Assembly: GCA_018224415.1 (NCBI GenBank)
Contig: JAGTUZ010000054.1
Span: 1 to 8,165 of the forward strand
Source: Bacteroidota bacterium
GTDB taxonomy: Bacteria; Bacteroidota; Ignavibacteria; SZUA-365
DNA: 8,165 bases
Direction: 5' to 3'
In this document: positions 1 through 6,613 of the stretch, piece after piece
How positions within the stretch are numbered: the first letter of the stretch is position 1
Layout: every line of letters starts with the position of its first letter
Program-made: the position numbers and the translations under genes
Notes under the pieces: model-generated
Told to the model about the DNA's origin: nothing
The model's input: only the letters and a program-made list of their open reading frames with translations
Database searches by the model: none

Positions 1-2
1 AT

Positions 3-3000
3 AGTCCGTGTGGACCTGCGCTGCATACGAGCAATCAGACCTGTGTCGAAATCAAGACCGTGACATCGGGTACGCTCAGCAAGTACGTCTACACCAACGG
101 ACAGCCAGGCTGCACGGGCAAGTACAGGATCTGGTTCCGCAACAACGGCAGTGCGCCCATCACAACCATGACCATAAACGACACGATCCCCACGGCGCTG
201 ACGGGCCTTTCCATTGGTTCCACCTCGTCTTCACTGGCCGTGGCGCTTACGGGAAATATCGTGACGGCCACCCTGACCTCGCCGCTTGCACCGAATGCCT
301 GCGTCTACTTCGAGGTGAATTTCTCCATCCCGAATGCCGCGACCGTCGGCAGCGTGGTCACGAACTGCGCCACGGCGAACATCACCGTCGCGCTGCCCAT
401 TACCATTACCGACTGCGCGACCTTCACCATCAACGCTCCTGCGCCGAAACCCTGCGTGTGGAAAGAGGTCTGTAACGAGCAGACCGCGTACAATCCCGGC
501 GATGTGTTCCGCTATCGCCTCCGCGTGCAGAACATCGGCGGATTGCCCATCAGCGGCGCAGCGATCACCGACGTGTTGAATCCGAATCTTGAATACGTCG
601 GGAATCCGTCCTACTACACGGGCACGTCCTGGAACACGCCGTGCACGAATGTGAGCAACTGGACAGGCGTCGGATTCTCGCAGTCCGGCCAGACCCTGAC
701 GTTCACCCTTCCGGACATCCCTGCCACCTGCCAGAACATTTTCTACGGCAACTGCGGCATGTACGGGACCTTCGGCGTGCCATTCCACTTCATCGAGTTC
801 GACGTCAAGGTCGCCGACACCAGCGCACTCGGGAACATCCCGAACCAATTCGGTATTTCTGGTGGCAACTTGACCGGGACCACCGGCTCGAACATCGAAT
901 ACGTCAACGTCATCGGCACCACCGGTTTCTTCCTCGAGAAGGGCGTTGCATCGGACACCACGAGTTGGGCCTCCACCGCGAACGCAACGGCAGGTTCAAA
1001 CGTAAATTATCGTCTGCGTCTCACCGTTGCCCCCGGCAGCGTGGGCCTCAGGCATGTCACCTTCGCGGATCTGCTCTCGCTCGACAATACGCCGGGTGAC
1101 GATCTGATCCTCGGTCCCTGCACTCCGCGCGGCAGCGCCTTCGACATCGGCTTCGCCTCGCCGCTGGGCACAGTCCCCACCGCGTCGGATTACAAGAACG
1201 CGAGCAGTTTTGCCAGCGTGAACATCTTCACTCCGACAGGAGCCCCCGGTTCGATGTTTACCAGTGGCTGCGGCACAATGGGCAGCTGGTCACCGGGCAT
1301 CGCCGCACTGGACCAGAACCTCGGCTGGTATTTCGGCTCTGCACCGATCGGTGCGGGCAACACCGCGACGGCAATGTTCACGGCAACGGTTTCATCCACC
1401 GCCAAAGACAGCGAGGTGGCCTGCAACACCTTCGCGGCCAACGCCGCCGTGCGCCACCTGATCAACAGCGCGGTGACGACCGATCAGGTGATCGGCAATC
1501 TCGAATCAGGCACGGCCTGCGTGACGGTGTCGAAGGACACGTCGAGTACCGAATGCTTCACCGTGAAACCAGAATCCATTGTCAATACCGGGACAGACGC
1601 GGCGGGCAACTGCACGTACGACATCATTGTCAGTATCAGCAATCCCGGCGTGCCGGTCACCGGATATTTCGAATCCGATTACGGTACGGTCACACCCCCG
1701 ACACTGCTCATTCCCACGGGAACGACGCTTGACACGCTGACCTTCGCCGACATGCCGCCAACGGACAACTTCATCTGCATCCGCTACGGCATCTTCGATC
1801 CGACCGGAGCGAAACGTCTGTGTGACAGTCTGTGCATCGACCTGCCGCCCTGCGGACAGACCGGCGACCTGTGCGACTCGCTCGACGTCAAGATCACCGC
1901 GGTCGTCTCGGCCGGCATCGACCCCGACGGCAACTGCAACTACACGGTCACGCTCGGCGCGACCAACAATTCTTCGGCTCCCGTACCCCTGTGGTTTGAT
2001 TCCATCCAGGGCAATGTGACCCCGGGCGCACTCACCCTGCCCGTCGGCCCGAGCACGCAGACACTCACGTTCTCCGACACCCCGCCGGCGGACAGCTTTG
2101 TGTGCATCCGCTTCGGGTACTCGCAGCAAGGCGTTCGTGTCGTCTGCGACAGCATCTGCTTCAACATCAAACCCTGCGACCTCATCGGCGAATGTGATTC
2201 GCTGTCGGCGCAGCTCAAGTCCGTCACATCGTCCGGGTTGAATGCCGCAGGCAACTGCGTCTACACCGTCGACATCTCCTACGCAAACGCGTCCGTCTCC
2301 GGCATCCCTGTCTGGTTCGATTCGAACGCAGGCAGCGTGGCGCCCGCGACGCTGACCATCCCGACCGGCAGCAGCACGCAGACGCTCACGTTCACTGACA
2401 CAGCGCCGACGGACGCGTTCGCCTGCATCCGCTACGGTGTGTTCGATGCCACCGGCGCACGCGTGCTGTGTGACAGCATCTGCTTCGACATCGAACCCTG
2501 CGATGACACGGCACCGTGCGACTCCCTGATCAAGGCCGAACTCGACACGGTGTGCTGCGATTACAAGGCCACCATCATCAACGGTCCCGGCACGCCGATC
2601 ACATCGATTTCCTACACCGTCATCGGCGGCACGGTAAACCACTTCACAACCATGCCTTGTTTGCCGGTCTCGCCGGCACCGGTTGGCAGCAGTTCGGGTG
2701 TCCTGACGTTCAGTCCGGCATGCGCCAGCAACATCATGTTCAACTTCCAGGCGACCCCGACAACCCCGTCGAATGCAATCACCGTTGTATTGGTTGTACA
2801 TCACGGACGGGATTCCTGCATCCTGCGCTTCCAGTACACCTGCGACCGGACGCCGCTGCAGCGCTGCGACGACCTCAAGGTGAAGCCGTACGTCTCGGCA
2901 GGCCTCGCGCTTTCCGGGCGCTCCTTCACCATCTTCAACAACAAGGTGCCTGCTTCGCCGATCACGTTTATCGACGTGACGCCGCTCCCGACACCATGCA

Positions 3001-3917
3001 GTGTGGTTGGTGGCGGACTGCAGGTCGACTATGTCACGACGCCATGGTCCTCCCCCTACACCCGCATTCCCACAAGCGGTTTCATCAGCGCAAACACGGC
3101 GGTGGCTTTCAATCTCGCCATCCCGTATTCGTGCAGCTGGACGGGCAACGTACAGATCGTTGTGCATCATGCCGACGGTGACAGCTGCGTGTACACCTAC
3201 GGCCCATGGAAGGCCGCACTCGGCATCGGCACGGGCGTCGTGCTGACCGACCCGATCAAGGGTCGCGTCTACGCGAAGAAGCTCCGTCTGCAGAATATCG
3301 CCGGCAGTGCACCCGTGAAGTGGCTGTCGGTGAGCGTGGAGTCGACCGACGATGTCATCATCGCCGGTTCGGGACGCCGCTGGGAAAGCGCCTCGCTTGC
3401 CCAGGGTGCGGAAAGCCTCGAAGGCTACGACCAGGGTGAAACCGATGCGCTGTTCACCTTCGAAACCCCGATTGCCGCAGGCACCACCAGCGGCGACTTC
3501 AACCTCGTTGTCGCCCGGGATTCCGCCGCGACCGGCACGCCGGTGGTTCGGTGGACAACGTACGACAGCGACGGCAATGCCCTGGCCACCGACACGATTG
3601 GCATCAGCGGCACCGTGCTCACGATCCGCGGCAGTGGAAGTCTGTCCTTCGCCGGGGACTTCGAGCTGCTGCAGTCCTTCCCGAATCCCGCCACGCACAG
3701 TGCCACGATCAACTACGCGCTCAAGCGCGCGATGACCGTGCAGCTCGAGCTGTACAACCAGCTCGGCGAACGCGTCGCGAAGATCGGATCGGGCTTCGAA
3801 CACGCCGGTCTGCACTCGGCACGTCTCGACATGGCGGGCCTCGCACCGGGCACATACTACATCCGGCTATCCTCACCCGAAGGAGCGGTCACGCGTCCGC
3901 TGCAGATCGCGCGGTAA
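3..3917 (+). CDS. Large T9SS-secreted surface protein, DUF11-like and Cys-rich repeats (5' partial)
   Basis: The reading frame is open to the left edge of the window, so the true start, signal peptide and N-terminal part lie outside; a GTG at 60 is internal, not a start. About 1,304 residues are visible. In order: a DUF11-like (conserved repeat) domain around 33-440; a second from about 453 (opening CVWKEVC, then NPGDVFRYRLRVQNIG); a third from about 924 (AGSNVNYRLRLT). Then come three tandem Cys-rich units (about 1530-2501), two more divergent Cys-containing units to about 3210, a beta-rich stretch, and a C-terminal T9SS type A sorting domain (about 3660-3914). The composition (Thr, Ser, Gly, Val, few Lys) fits an extracellular beta-sandwich protein. 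By family knowledge it is exported across the outer membrane by the type IX system and attached to the surface or released. Role is not known; adhesin or structural surface protein is inference. No enzyme motif was seen. The stop is TAA, followed by a terminator. Confidence 0.9.
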   Translation, partial: SPCGPALHTSNQTCVEIKTVTSGTLSKYVYTNGQPGCTGKYRIWFRNNGSAPITTMTINDTIPTALTGLSIGSTSSSLAVALTGNIVTATLTSPLAPNACVYFEVNFSIPNAATVGSVVTNCATANITVALPITITDCATFTINAPAPKPCVWKEVCNEQTAYNPGDVFRYRLRVQNIGGLPISGAAITDVLNPNLEYVGNPSYYTGTSWNTPCTNVSNWTGVGFSQSGQTLTFTLPDIPATCQNIFYGNCGMYGTFGVPFHFIEFDVKVADTSALGNIPNQFGISGGNLTGTTGSNIEYVNVIGTTGFFLEKGVASDTTSWASTANATAGSNVNYRLRLTVAPGSVGLRHVTFADLLSLDNTPGDDLILGPCTPRGSAFDIGFASPLGTVPTASDYKNASSFASVNIFTPTGAPGSMFTSGCGTMGSWSPGIAALDQNLGWYFGSAPIGAGNTATAMFTATVSSTAKDSEVACNTFAANAAVRHLINSAVTTDQVIGNLESGTACVTVSKDTSSTECFTVKPESIVNTGTDAAGNCTYDIIVSISNPGVPVTGYFESDYGTVTPPTLLIPTGTTLDTLTFADMPPTDNFICIRYGIFDPTGAKRLCDSLCIDLPPCGQTGDLCDSLDVKITAVVSAGIDPDGNCNYTVTLGATNNSSAPVPLWFDSIQGNVTPGALTLPVGPSTQTLTFSDTPPADSFVCIRFGYSQQGVRVVCDSICFNIKPCDLIGECDSLSAQLKSVTSSGLNAAGNCVYTVDISYANASVSGIPVWFDSNAGSVAPATLTIPTGSSTQTLTFTDTAPTDAFACIRYGVFDATGARVLCDSICFDIEPCDDTAPCDSLIKAELDTVCCDYKATIINGPGTPITSISYTVIGGTVNHFTTMPCLPVSPAPVGSSSGVLTFSPACASNIMFNFQATPTTPSNAITVVLVVHHGRDSCILRFQYTCDRTPLQRCDDLKVKPYVSAGLALSGRSFTIFNNKVPASPITFIDVTPLPTPCSVVGGGLQVDYVTTPWSSPYTRIPTSGFISANTAVAFNLAIPYSCSWTGNVQIVVHHADGDSCVYTYGPWKAALGIGTGVVLTDPIKGRVYAKKLRLQNIAGSAPVKWLSVSVESTDDVIIAGSGRRWESASLAQGAESLEGYDQGETDALFTFETPIAAGTTSGDFNLVVARDSAATGTPVVRWTTYDSDGNALATDTIGISGTVLTIRGSGSLSFAGDFELLQSFPNPATHSATINYALKRAMTVQLELYNQLGERVAKIGSGFEHAGLHSARLDMAGLAPGTYYIRLSSPEGAVTRPLQIAR
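1530..2501 (+). repeat. Three tandem ~108-residue Cys-rich protein units
   Basis: Three consecutive in-frame units end at cysteine codons 1851-1853, 2175-2177 and 2499-2501. The second and third are each exactly 324 bp. Each unit shows: (A/D)xxGNCxY near the start; a W/YFxSxxGxVxPxxLxxPxG stretch; TLTFxDxxPxDxFxCIR(Y/F)G; (L/V)CDS(I/L)C; and a final PC. Five cysteines (NC, CIR, CDS-C, PC) are invariant in all three, and a sixth near the N-terminus recurs. Units two and three are also close at DNA level: 20 of 21 bases match between 2052-2072 and 2373-2393, implying a fairly recent duplication. Two more units (about 2502-2855 and 2856-3210) keep the opening CD(S/D)L and a late DSC but little else. 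I do not recognise a named domain. Disulfide pairing in the extracellular space is inferred from the even, conserved cysteines. Confidence 0.8.
3660..3914 (+). other. T9SS type A C-terminal sorting domain
   Basis: The last ~85 residues match the pattern of the Por secretion system sorting domain: FELLQSFPNPATHSATINY (FPNP motif at 3678-3689), then VQLELYNQLGERVAKI, then LDMAGLAPGTYYIRLSS, ending in a short basic tail. In this family the domain directs export through the type IX outer-membrane machinery and is usually cleaved or used for anchoring. It is the strongest sequence evidence for an FCB-group host. Confidence 0.9.
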
Positions 3918-3951
3918 CGCGCGCGGTCGAGCCGCCAAGGCGTCTCAATAA

Positions 3952-3989
3952 AAAACCGGGCCATCCTGAAATCAGGATGGTCCGGTTTT
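3952..3989 (+). terminator. Strong intrinsic terminator after the surface protein gene
   Basis: Bases 3952-3969 pair with 3972-3989 over up to 18 positions, with a single G-U pair (3960 with 3981) and an AAAT-type loop. The stem starts in an A-run and is followed by TTTTGTTGTT, so it can act on the plus strand; the A-run upstream would also give U residues in the opposite direction. It begins 35 bases after the TAA of the surface protein gene. Confidence 0.85.
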
Positions 3990-4072
3990 GTTGTTAGTCC
4001 GGTTTCGTTTTGCCTTCTCCGCGCTGAAATCTGCGTCCATTTCGCTACATTGTGCTTTTATCCACCAGGCGC

Positions 4073-4076
4073 AGGA
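4073..4076 (+). promoter_or_regulatory. Ribosome binding site supporting the GTG start at 4081
   Basis: AGGA lies 4 bases before the GTG at 4081. The only nearby ATG (4111) has no properly spaced Shine-Dalgarno sequence, so this site favours the GTG start of the DedA-family gene. Confidence 0.5.
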
Positions 4077-4080
4077 CGTC

Positions 4081-4683
4081 GTGAAATCGTTGTTCAGATT
4101 GGTACGCAGGATGTACATTTGGGTCGAGAGTTTCTCGACGAAGCCCGGCGCGATGTGGGCGCTGTTCATCATCGCGTTCATGGAATCGTCGTTTTTCCCC
4201 GTGCCCCCCGACGTACTGCTCATCGCGCTGGCGGTGGCGATGCCAAAAAAGTCGTTGCACTTTGCTGCGGTGTGCGCTGCCGGATCCGTGTTTGGTGGGA
4301 TGTTCGGTTATTTCATCGGATACGAACTGATGGACATCGTCGGCCGTCCGATCATCAATTTCTACAACGCCCAGGAATACTGGGTAAAGGTGGAGGAGGC
4401 CTACCGGGGTCCCGTGGGTGTGTGGTTCCTCATCGCGGCGGCGTTCACTCCGATCCCCTACAAAGTGGCCACGATTGCCGCCGGTGCCACGCTGATGCCG
4501 TTTCTGCCGTTTGTCATCGCCTCGGCGGTCGGCCGCACGGCACGCTTCTTCCTCGTGGCCGGACTGATCTGGAGATTCGGCCCCTCGATCAAAACCTTCA
4601 TCGACAAATACCTCGACAAGCTTTCCATCGCCTTCGTCGTACTTCTCGTGCTGGGTTTCGTGGCGGTAAAGTATGTGTTCTGA
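4081..4683 (+). CDS. DedA/YqaA-type (VTT domain) inner-membrane protein
   Basis: This 200-residue protein belongs to the SNARE-associated/VTT (DedA) superfamily, closest to the YqaA branch. DedA-family members are polytopic inner-membrane proteins linked to lipid flipping and envelope homeostasis; the substrate here is unknown. Visible signatures: ALFIIAFMESSFFPVPPDVLLIAL (residues 27-50; acidic E35 and D44), GSVFGGMFGYFIG (68-80, re-entrant/helix glycine-rich), FLIAAAFTPIPYKVATIAAG (116-135) and a GRTARFFLVAGLIWRFG segment before a final hydrophobic helix. The open frame extends left to a TTG at 3988, but that lies inside the terminator. GTG 4081 has AGGA upstream and gives MKSLFRLVRRMYIWVE, the basic amphipathic opening typical of this group; ATG 4111 would remove it. 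The stop is TGA. No convincing promoter was found; a TACATTGTG at 4046-4054 resembles a -7 box but lacks a TTG at the right distance. Confidence 0.88.
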   Translation: MKSLFRLVRRMYIWVESFSTKPGAMWALFIIAFMESSFFPVPPDVLLIALAVAMPKKSLHFAAVCAAGSVFGGMFGYFIGYELMDIVGRPIINFYNAQEYWVKVEEAYRGPVGVWFLIAAAFTPIPYKVATIAAGATLMPFLPFVIASAVGRTARFFLVAGLIWRFGPSIKTFIDKYLDKLSIAFVVLLVLGFVAVKYVF

Positions 4684-4721
4684 GACTTGGCGCTTGTAAC
4701 TCCACAGCGCAGATAATTTCC

Positions 4722-4755
4722 GGTACGCAGTACGCGGTACGCAGTACGCGGTACG
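4722..4755. repeat. 14-bp tandem repeat, about 2.4 copies
   Basis: GGTACGCAGTACGC occurs at 4722-4735 and 4736-4749 without a mismatch, and a third partial copy (GGTACG) follows. Each unit is itself two GTACGC steps, so the array reads as alternating GGTACGC/AGTACGC. It lies in the gap between convergent genes, 39 bases after the DedA-family stop. Related GCGTA/GCATAAAGC steps continue to about 4791 in degenerate form. Confidence 0.85.
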
Positions 4756-4792
4756 TTTTGTTCATATAGCGTAAAGCGTACGGCATAAAGCA

Positions 4793-4831
4793 GCGCCCTG
4801 TCGACCCGCCAAAGGCGGATGGACAGGGCGC
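4793..4831. terminator. Strong hairpin between convergent genes, likely bidirectional terminator
   Basis: GCGCCCTGTC (4793-4802) pairs perfectly with 4822-4831. After a small internal loop, CCGCC (4806-4810) pairs with GGCGG (4814-4818) around an AAA loop. It lies 109 bases past the DedA-family stop and 38 bases past the stop of the minus-strand gene, the expected place for a shared terminator. There is no proper T-run on either side, so termination may be weaker than at 3952-3989, or the hairpin may instead stabilise mRNA ends. Confidence 0.55.
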
Positions 4832-4869
4832 ACTTCTATCACAGCGGGCCCGGGGGGGGCCAGCGCGTT

Positions 4870-5136
4870 TTAGTTCTTTTTGGTCTCGGTCTGCTTGGTG
4901 CTGGTCTTGTGGGCCATGGTGCAACCGTCGCCACACTTGTCGCCGCACTCGTGCTTCGAAGCCATTTTCTTGGTCTTCGTCGCGCTACGATCGCAGCAGC
5001 CAGACTTCCTGGCCTTGCTGTCGCAGTTTTCGGTCTTCGCCTGCTTGGACTCGGCCTTGGGCTTGTCCTGGGCCTGGACGGTGGTCAGGGACATCGCGAG
5101 TGCGAGCACCGCGACGTAGCTGAGAACCTTTTTCAT
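4870..5136 (-). CDS. Small secreted Cys- and Lys-rich protein
   Basis: This is an 88-residue protein with a clear signal peptide: MKK, a hydrophobic core to about residue 18, and a likely cut after A22 (VQA-QD). The mature 66 residues are very rich in Lys, Thr and Ser and contain six cysteines at 38, 47, 48, 64, 68 and 72 (C-x8-CC-x15-C-x3-C-x3-C) plus His 62 and 76. No known domain was recognised. The clustered Cys/His with Asp suggests metal binding or disulfides in the periplasm or outside the cell; this is inference. The start is supported by AGGAG five bases upstream. A Bacteroidota-type promoter lies about 60 bases upstream of the ATG. It is a single gene, convergent with the DedA-family gene and separated from the next operon by 241 bases. 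Small size and repetitive composition leave some doubt, but signal peptide, ribosome site and promoter agree. Confidence 0.78.
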   Translation of the reverse strand: MKKVLSYVAVLALAMSLTTVQAQDKPKAESKQAKTENCDSKARKSGCCDRSATKTKKMASKHECGDKCGDGCTMAHKTSTKQTETKKN

Positions 5137-5141
5137 AAGAA

Positions 5142-5146
5142 CTCCT
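5142..5146 (-). promoter_or_regulatory. Shine-Dalgarno site of the small secreted protein
   Basis: AGGAG on the minus strand, 5 bases before the ATG at 5136. It is the clearest ribosome binding site in the window and confirms that the short frame is translated. Confidence 0.7.
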
Positions 5147-5189
5147 GTGTATTGGATGAGTGGTGGTGTTTTGCGGATTCAGCGTATCT

Positions 5190-5221
5190 GAAATGTAGAC
5201 CTCCCCGGAGGGAATTCCAAG
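5190..5221 (-). promoter_or_regulatory. Likely Bacteroidota-type promoter of the small secreted protein gene
   Basis: On the minus strand CTTG (5218-5221) is followed, 20 bases later, by TACATTTC (5190-5197). The known Bacteroidota consensus is a -33 TTG/TTTG and a -7 TAnnTTTG about 19-20 bases apart; here only the last base of the -7 box and the first of the -33 box differ. It would give a 5' leader of about 45 bases. The rest of the gap 5222-5377 shows no gene, and no clear terminator for the operon that ends at 5378. Confidence 0.4.
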
Positions 5222-5377
5222 TCATAAAATCCGAACTCCCGGGCTTTCGCGCAAGGGAAATCGGCAGCGGTGCGGTGGAATCGTCGGAGCCCCTCACCTG
5301 CTCTCCGGCGGGATCCCACGAGAGGCCTTCCCTCTCCGCGAGGCGGGCCTGGCATCCGTCCCCCCATGCGGAAACGG

Positions 5378-5908
5378 TCAGGCCGTACGCAGCGCCCGTA
5401 CGCACTCGAAGCAGATGATGCCGGTGGCCACGGCGACGTTAAGCGACTGTTTTGCACCGAACATCGGAATTTCAATAGCGAGATCGCAGAGCGCAAGTGC
5501 GTCGTCGGAGATGCCCGCGATTTCATTGCCCACGACAACCGCGAGAGGAAAGATGTCCTGCGTCAGGTCGAAGCAGGAAACGCTTGCATCCGTGTGTTCG
5601 AGCGCGGCTACGCGCCACCCATCCCGTTTCAACCGTTCGAGGACCTCACGCACATCGTAGACGTACTCCCACGGCACGGTCACCTCCGCGCCCAGCGCTG
5701 TTTTCGAGATTTCCTTGCGCGGTGGATACGGGGAATAGCCACAGATATACAGTTTCTCCACCAGCGCGCCGTCGCAGCTGCGGAAGATCGAGCCGACGTT
5801 GTACAGCGACCGCACATTGTCCACCACGATCACCAGCGGGTGCCGCGGCTTTGCGCCGATCTCTTCGTGCGGCGTCCGCTCGATCTCGTCATGTCGGAGT
5901 TTTCTCAT
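5378..5908 (-). CDS. SpoU/TrmH-family RNA 2'-O-methyltransferase
   Basis: This 176-residue protein transfers a methyl group from SAM to a ribose 2'-OH of tRNA or rRNA; the exact target cannot be read from sequence. The three SPOUT trefoil-knot motifs are present: DNVRSLYNVGSIFRSCDGA (about 30-48; Asn37 and Arg43), LAVVVGNEIAGISDDAL (about 122-138), and IPMFGAKQSLNVAVATGII (147-165). It lacks the extra N-terminal substrate-binding domain of many TrmH/RlmB proteins; the opening MRKLRHDEIERTPHEE and the KEISKTALGAEVTVPWEY stretch match the compact form common in Bacteroidota. The start ATG overlaps the TGA of the upstream methyltransferase (ATGA, 5905-5908), and GGAAG lies 5 bases upstream, so translation is probably coupled. 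A longer frame upstream to 6325 is only the antisense-like reading of its neighbour. It is last gene of the three-gene operon. Confidence 0.93.
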   Translation of the reverse strand: MRKLRHDEIERTPHEEIGAKPRHPLVIVVDNVRSLYNVGSIFRSCDGALVEKLYICGYSPYPPRKEISKTALGAEVTVPWEYVYDVREVLERLKRDGWRVAALEHTDASVSCFDLTQDIFPLAVVVGNEIAGISDDALALCDLAIEIPMFGAKQSLNVAVATGIICFECVRALRTA

Positions 5909-6558
5909 ACGGGCTTCCGTTCGAAAACGAGCAGCCGTTCTTTCCCGAGACGGGGTTTGACGGAGGTGTCCGGCGTGTCTTCGTATTTCAGAAGGAAAAA
6001 CTCCTCTGCGTCGGACTTGAATTCCTCCACGTCGATGGAGAAGGGCGGTCCGCCCGGCCTGCCGTCGACGGGAAAGAGCAGCGCGAGCAGGATGCCGCCC
6101 GGCCGCAGCGTCTCCGCGGCGAAGCGCAGGAACTCGGTGCGGCGCGCAGGTTCGATGGCGCAGACGCAGGTGTATTCCAGTACCAGGTCGAAGTGGACGG
6201 GAAATTCCTTTCCGAGGGGAAACATGTCGGCCTCGAGCACCTGCATCTCGATGCCGCGCTTGCTGCGTTCGGCATGCAGCCAGCGCAGGGGTTCTGCCGA
6301 GAAATCCACCGCAGTCACATCCCATCCGTGTTCGGCGAAGAGCAGGGCGTCGTATCCGCGTCCGCTGCAGGGCACGAGCACCCGCGGCGCGCGGTCGAGC
6401 GCGGAGAAATCCGCACCGCCAAGCGGACGGAAATCAAATCCCATCCGTTCGACGAGGTCCACGAACACCGGTGTGGGCGTGCCCATGTCCCATCCGTCGC
6501 GGTCGGCGCGGTAGGCTTCGTCCCAGTACCCGGGCTCGTTGATGTCCGTGCTGTTCAT
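5905..6558 (-). CDS. TPMT-like class I SAM-dependent methyltransferase
   Basis: This 217-residue protein has the thiopurine S-methyltransferase (TPMT) family pattern. It opens with GYWDEAYRADRDGWDMGTPTP (10-30), the family's N-terminal YW...W(D)xG signature. SAM-binding motif I is VLVPCSGRGYDALLFAEHGWDVTAVDFS (60-87), with Asp85 as the likely ribose-binding acid. Motif II-like VLEADMF (107-113) and FDLVLEYTCVCAIEPARR (123-140) follow, the latter typical of TPMT/HOL proteins. Related enzymes methylate thiols, halides, selenium or tellurium compounds; the substrate here is unknown and the name should not be read as thiopurine activity. It starts 55 bases after the ligase stop. ATG 6558 is chosen because conserved residues begin just after it; a GTG at 6621 overlapping the ligase end is possible but its GGAG is only 2 bases away. 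It overlaps the next gene by 4 bases. Confidence 0.88.
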   Translation of the reverse strand: MNSTDINEPGYWDEAYRADRDGWDMGTPTPVFVDLVERMGFDFRPLGGADFSALDRAPRVLVPCSGRGYDALLFAEHGWDVTAVDFSAEPLRWLHAERSKRGIEMQVLEADMFPLGKEFPVHFDLVLEYTCVCAIEPARRTEFLRFAAETLRPGGILLALLFPVDGRPGGPPFSIDVEEFKSDAEEFFLLKYEDTPDTSVKPRLGKERLLVFERKPV

Positions 6559-6613
6559 GTCTGCGCGTGCTCCGGAACGATTGACCCGTTCCAATACCAG
6601 ACCTTCATGTCCT

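Noticed and set aside
1506..3815. 769-residue open frame on the minus strand, antisense to the surface protein gene
   Set aside because: It has no recognisable motif, is Arg/Gly/Asp-rich in the way expected from reading high-GC codons backward, and stays open only because the sense strand avoids certain codons. The sense frame has clear domains and repeats.
60..3917. GTG at 60 as the start of the surface protein
   Set aside because: The frame is open to the left edge and the residues before it (NQTCVEIKT) continue the same DUF11-like domain; there is no signal peptide after it.
4009..4051. Promoter for the DedA-family gene built from TTTG (4009) or TTGCCT (4010) and TACATT (4046)
   Set aside because: The spacing is 30 bases or more, far outside either the sigma-70 or the Bacteroidota range.
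3988..4080. N-terminal extension of the DedA-family protein to TTG 3988
   Set aside because: The TTG lies inside the terminator hairpin, the extra residues are not family-like, and the GTG at 4081 has an AGGA site and a typical opening.
4722..4755. CRISPR-like array
   Set aside because: Units are 14 bp and directly adjacent, with no spacers and no cas genes nearby.
5222..5377. Terminator for the ddl operon
   Set aside because: Only short stems (for example GAGAGG/CCTCTC near 5322-5339) without a T-run on the minus strand were found, so none is called.
5909..6325. Longer N-terminus for the SpoU methyltransferase
   Set aside because: This part of the frame lies inside the TPMT-like gene in another frame, lacks any motif, and the family's usual MRKL opening is at 5908 with an ATGA overlap and a GGAAG site.
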